Of a stretch of DNA of 64,000 bases, positions 63,391 through 64,000 are shown piece by piece. Every line of letters begins with the position of its first letter. The first letter of the stretch is position 1. The notes below the pieces were generated by a model, which was not told where the DNA came from, searched no databases, and saw only the letters and a program-made list of their open reading frames with translations. The translations under genes were made by a program, and so were the position numbers. The DNA lies in assembly GCA_963766765.1 (NCBI GenBank), contig CAVYBR010000015.1:62001-126000 (forward strand), given 5' to 3'. The stretch is from JACCQS01 sp963766765. Its GTDB lineage: Bacteria > Actinomycetota > Actinomycetes > Mycobacteriales > Geodermatophilaceae.

Positions 63391-63978
63391 TCAGCTTGCC
63401 GGAGTGGCGGCCAGGATCGGCGTCAGGATCTGTACGGCCTCGGCCAGCGTGACGACGTCGGCCGGATCGGGCTTGGTGATCGTCCGGGTGCCGCCGTAGA
63501 TGTTCTCCCCGATCAACCGGCCGTCTTCGGTGTAGTGCCAGACCATGGCCTGCTGGTAGCTGATCAGATACATGGCCGACGGATCATCGACCTCCATGCC
63601 CATGGTCGACAGGACGATGCCGGGAACGAAGTTGTGGAAGTCCGACTCGATCGTGAAGCCCCAGTCGTTGACCGCGATGCAGTCATTGGTCCCGACCATG
63701 ACCGACGCACCCGCCTCGGTGAGGTCGCGATAGAACCCCTCCACCGCCGCCCGGCCGTCGAGCACGACGGTGCCCGAGTCGTCGTTGTGCACCCGATAGA
63801 CCGGGTGCTCGACCGTGAGGTCTGGCGCAAATATCTCCTGATAGCGGCCCATGATCTCCAGACACGAATGCCGCCGCCAGTTGATCAATATCTTGCGGTG
63901 CAACGGGTTATCCGTCTTGGCAAGCAAGTCATCGGTGTTGTCGAACATGCGCTCCAGCGGCAGCTTTCCCATGATCAA
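63391..63978 (-). CDS. SnoaL-like / NTF2-fold protein
   Basis: A 195-residue protein with an NTF2-like barrel. It has LINWRRHSCLEIMGRYQEIFAPDLTVEHPVYRVHND and GRAAVEGFYRDLTEAGASVMV, typical of SnoaL-like polyketide cyclases and nuclear-transport-factor-2 proteins, and ends with a helical Ala-rich tail. It starts at ATG 63978 (or the ATG two codons on) and is 4 bases from the MBL start, so both are in one operon. It could be a small-molecule isomerase or a binding protein. It may continue upstream of the window. Confidence 0.78.
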   Translation of the reverse strand: MIMGKLPLERMFDNTDDLLAKTDNPLHRKILINWRRHSCLEIMGRYQEIFAPDLTVEHPVYRVHNDDSGTVVLDGRAAVEGFYRDLTEAGASVMVGTNDCIAVNDWGFTIESDFHNFVPGIVLSTMGMEVDDPSAMYLISYQQAMVWHYTEDGRLIGENIYGGTRTITKPDPADVVTLAEAVQILTPILAATPAS

Positions 63979-64000
63979 CAGCCTGTCAGTCCGGCGTCAC

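Noticed and set aside
1..64000. CRISPR array, tRNA or rRNA
   Set aside because: No regular repeat-spacer pattern, no cloverleaf with GTTCRA and no rRNA-like stretch was seen on either strand.

Overview
The window looks like a high-GC actinomycete chromosome. It has many GTG/TTG starts, tightly overlapping stop/start codons, F420-type enzymes, Lgt-type lipoproteins and a DtxR/IdeR-style iron box. Most long genes lie on the minus strand. No tRNA, rRNA, CRISPR array or intact mobile element was seen. By eye, roughly 1-24.7 kb is less GC-rich than the rest and ends at a truncated tyrosine recombinase, so it may be an acquired island.

Region 1 (1-13.75 kb) is the edge of a natural-product cluster. 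An NRPS condensation-domain end enters on the plus strand. A translationally coupled minus-strand operon converges on it, in transcription order: an MppP-like PLP enzyme, an acetoacetate-decarboxylase-like (MppR-like) protein, a PLP aminotransferase, an SDR, a GTP cyclohydrolase II homologue, a nucleotidyltransferase, a thymidylate-kinase-like protein, an MFS exporter, a PCP, a stand-alone adenylation domain with a threonine-like code, an ATP-grasp ligase and a LanB-like protein lacking the elimination domain. The first three match the known L-enduracididine trio, but these genes and the SDR carry frameshifts and one in-frame stop.

Region 2 (14.06-23.42 kb) is one minus-strand operon that reads as an orotate catabolic pathway. 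It encodes a transporter, dihydroorotate dehydrogenase (PyrD plus the Fe-S subunit PyrK), dihydroorotase, an N-carbamoyl-amino-acid hydrolase and aspartase. Together these would give orotate to dihydroorotate, carbamoyl-aspartate, aspartate and then fumarate plus ammonia. An IclR regulator, an orotate phosphoribosyltransferase and a degenerate PRTase relative sit inside it.

Region 3 (23.7-49.1 kb) is ordinary chromosome: a lipoprotein, a two-component system, a PepSY protein, a PAP2 phosphatase, an EfeUO iron-uptake pair behind an iron box, exporters, alpha/beta hydrolases, GNATs, a beta-lactamase-fold protein with tandem repeats, and several broken genes.

Region 4 (49.13-63.98 kb) is a seven-gene minus-strand run: SnoaL-like, metallo-beta-lactamase, ferritin-like, a DUF6603-like protein, then proteins of about 1338, 1363 and 560 residues that I cannot assign. 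It is the best candidate here for an undescribed multi-protein system.

Single-base frameshifts recur across the window, in core genes as well as in the cluster. Sequencing error and real decay cannot be separated from the sequence alone.
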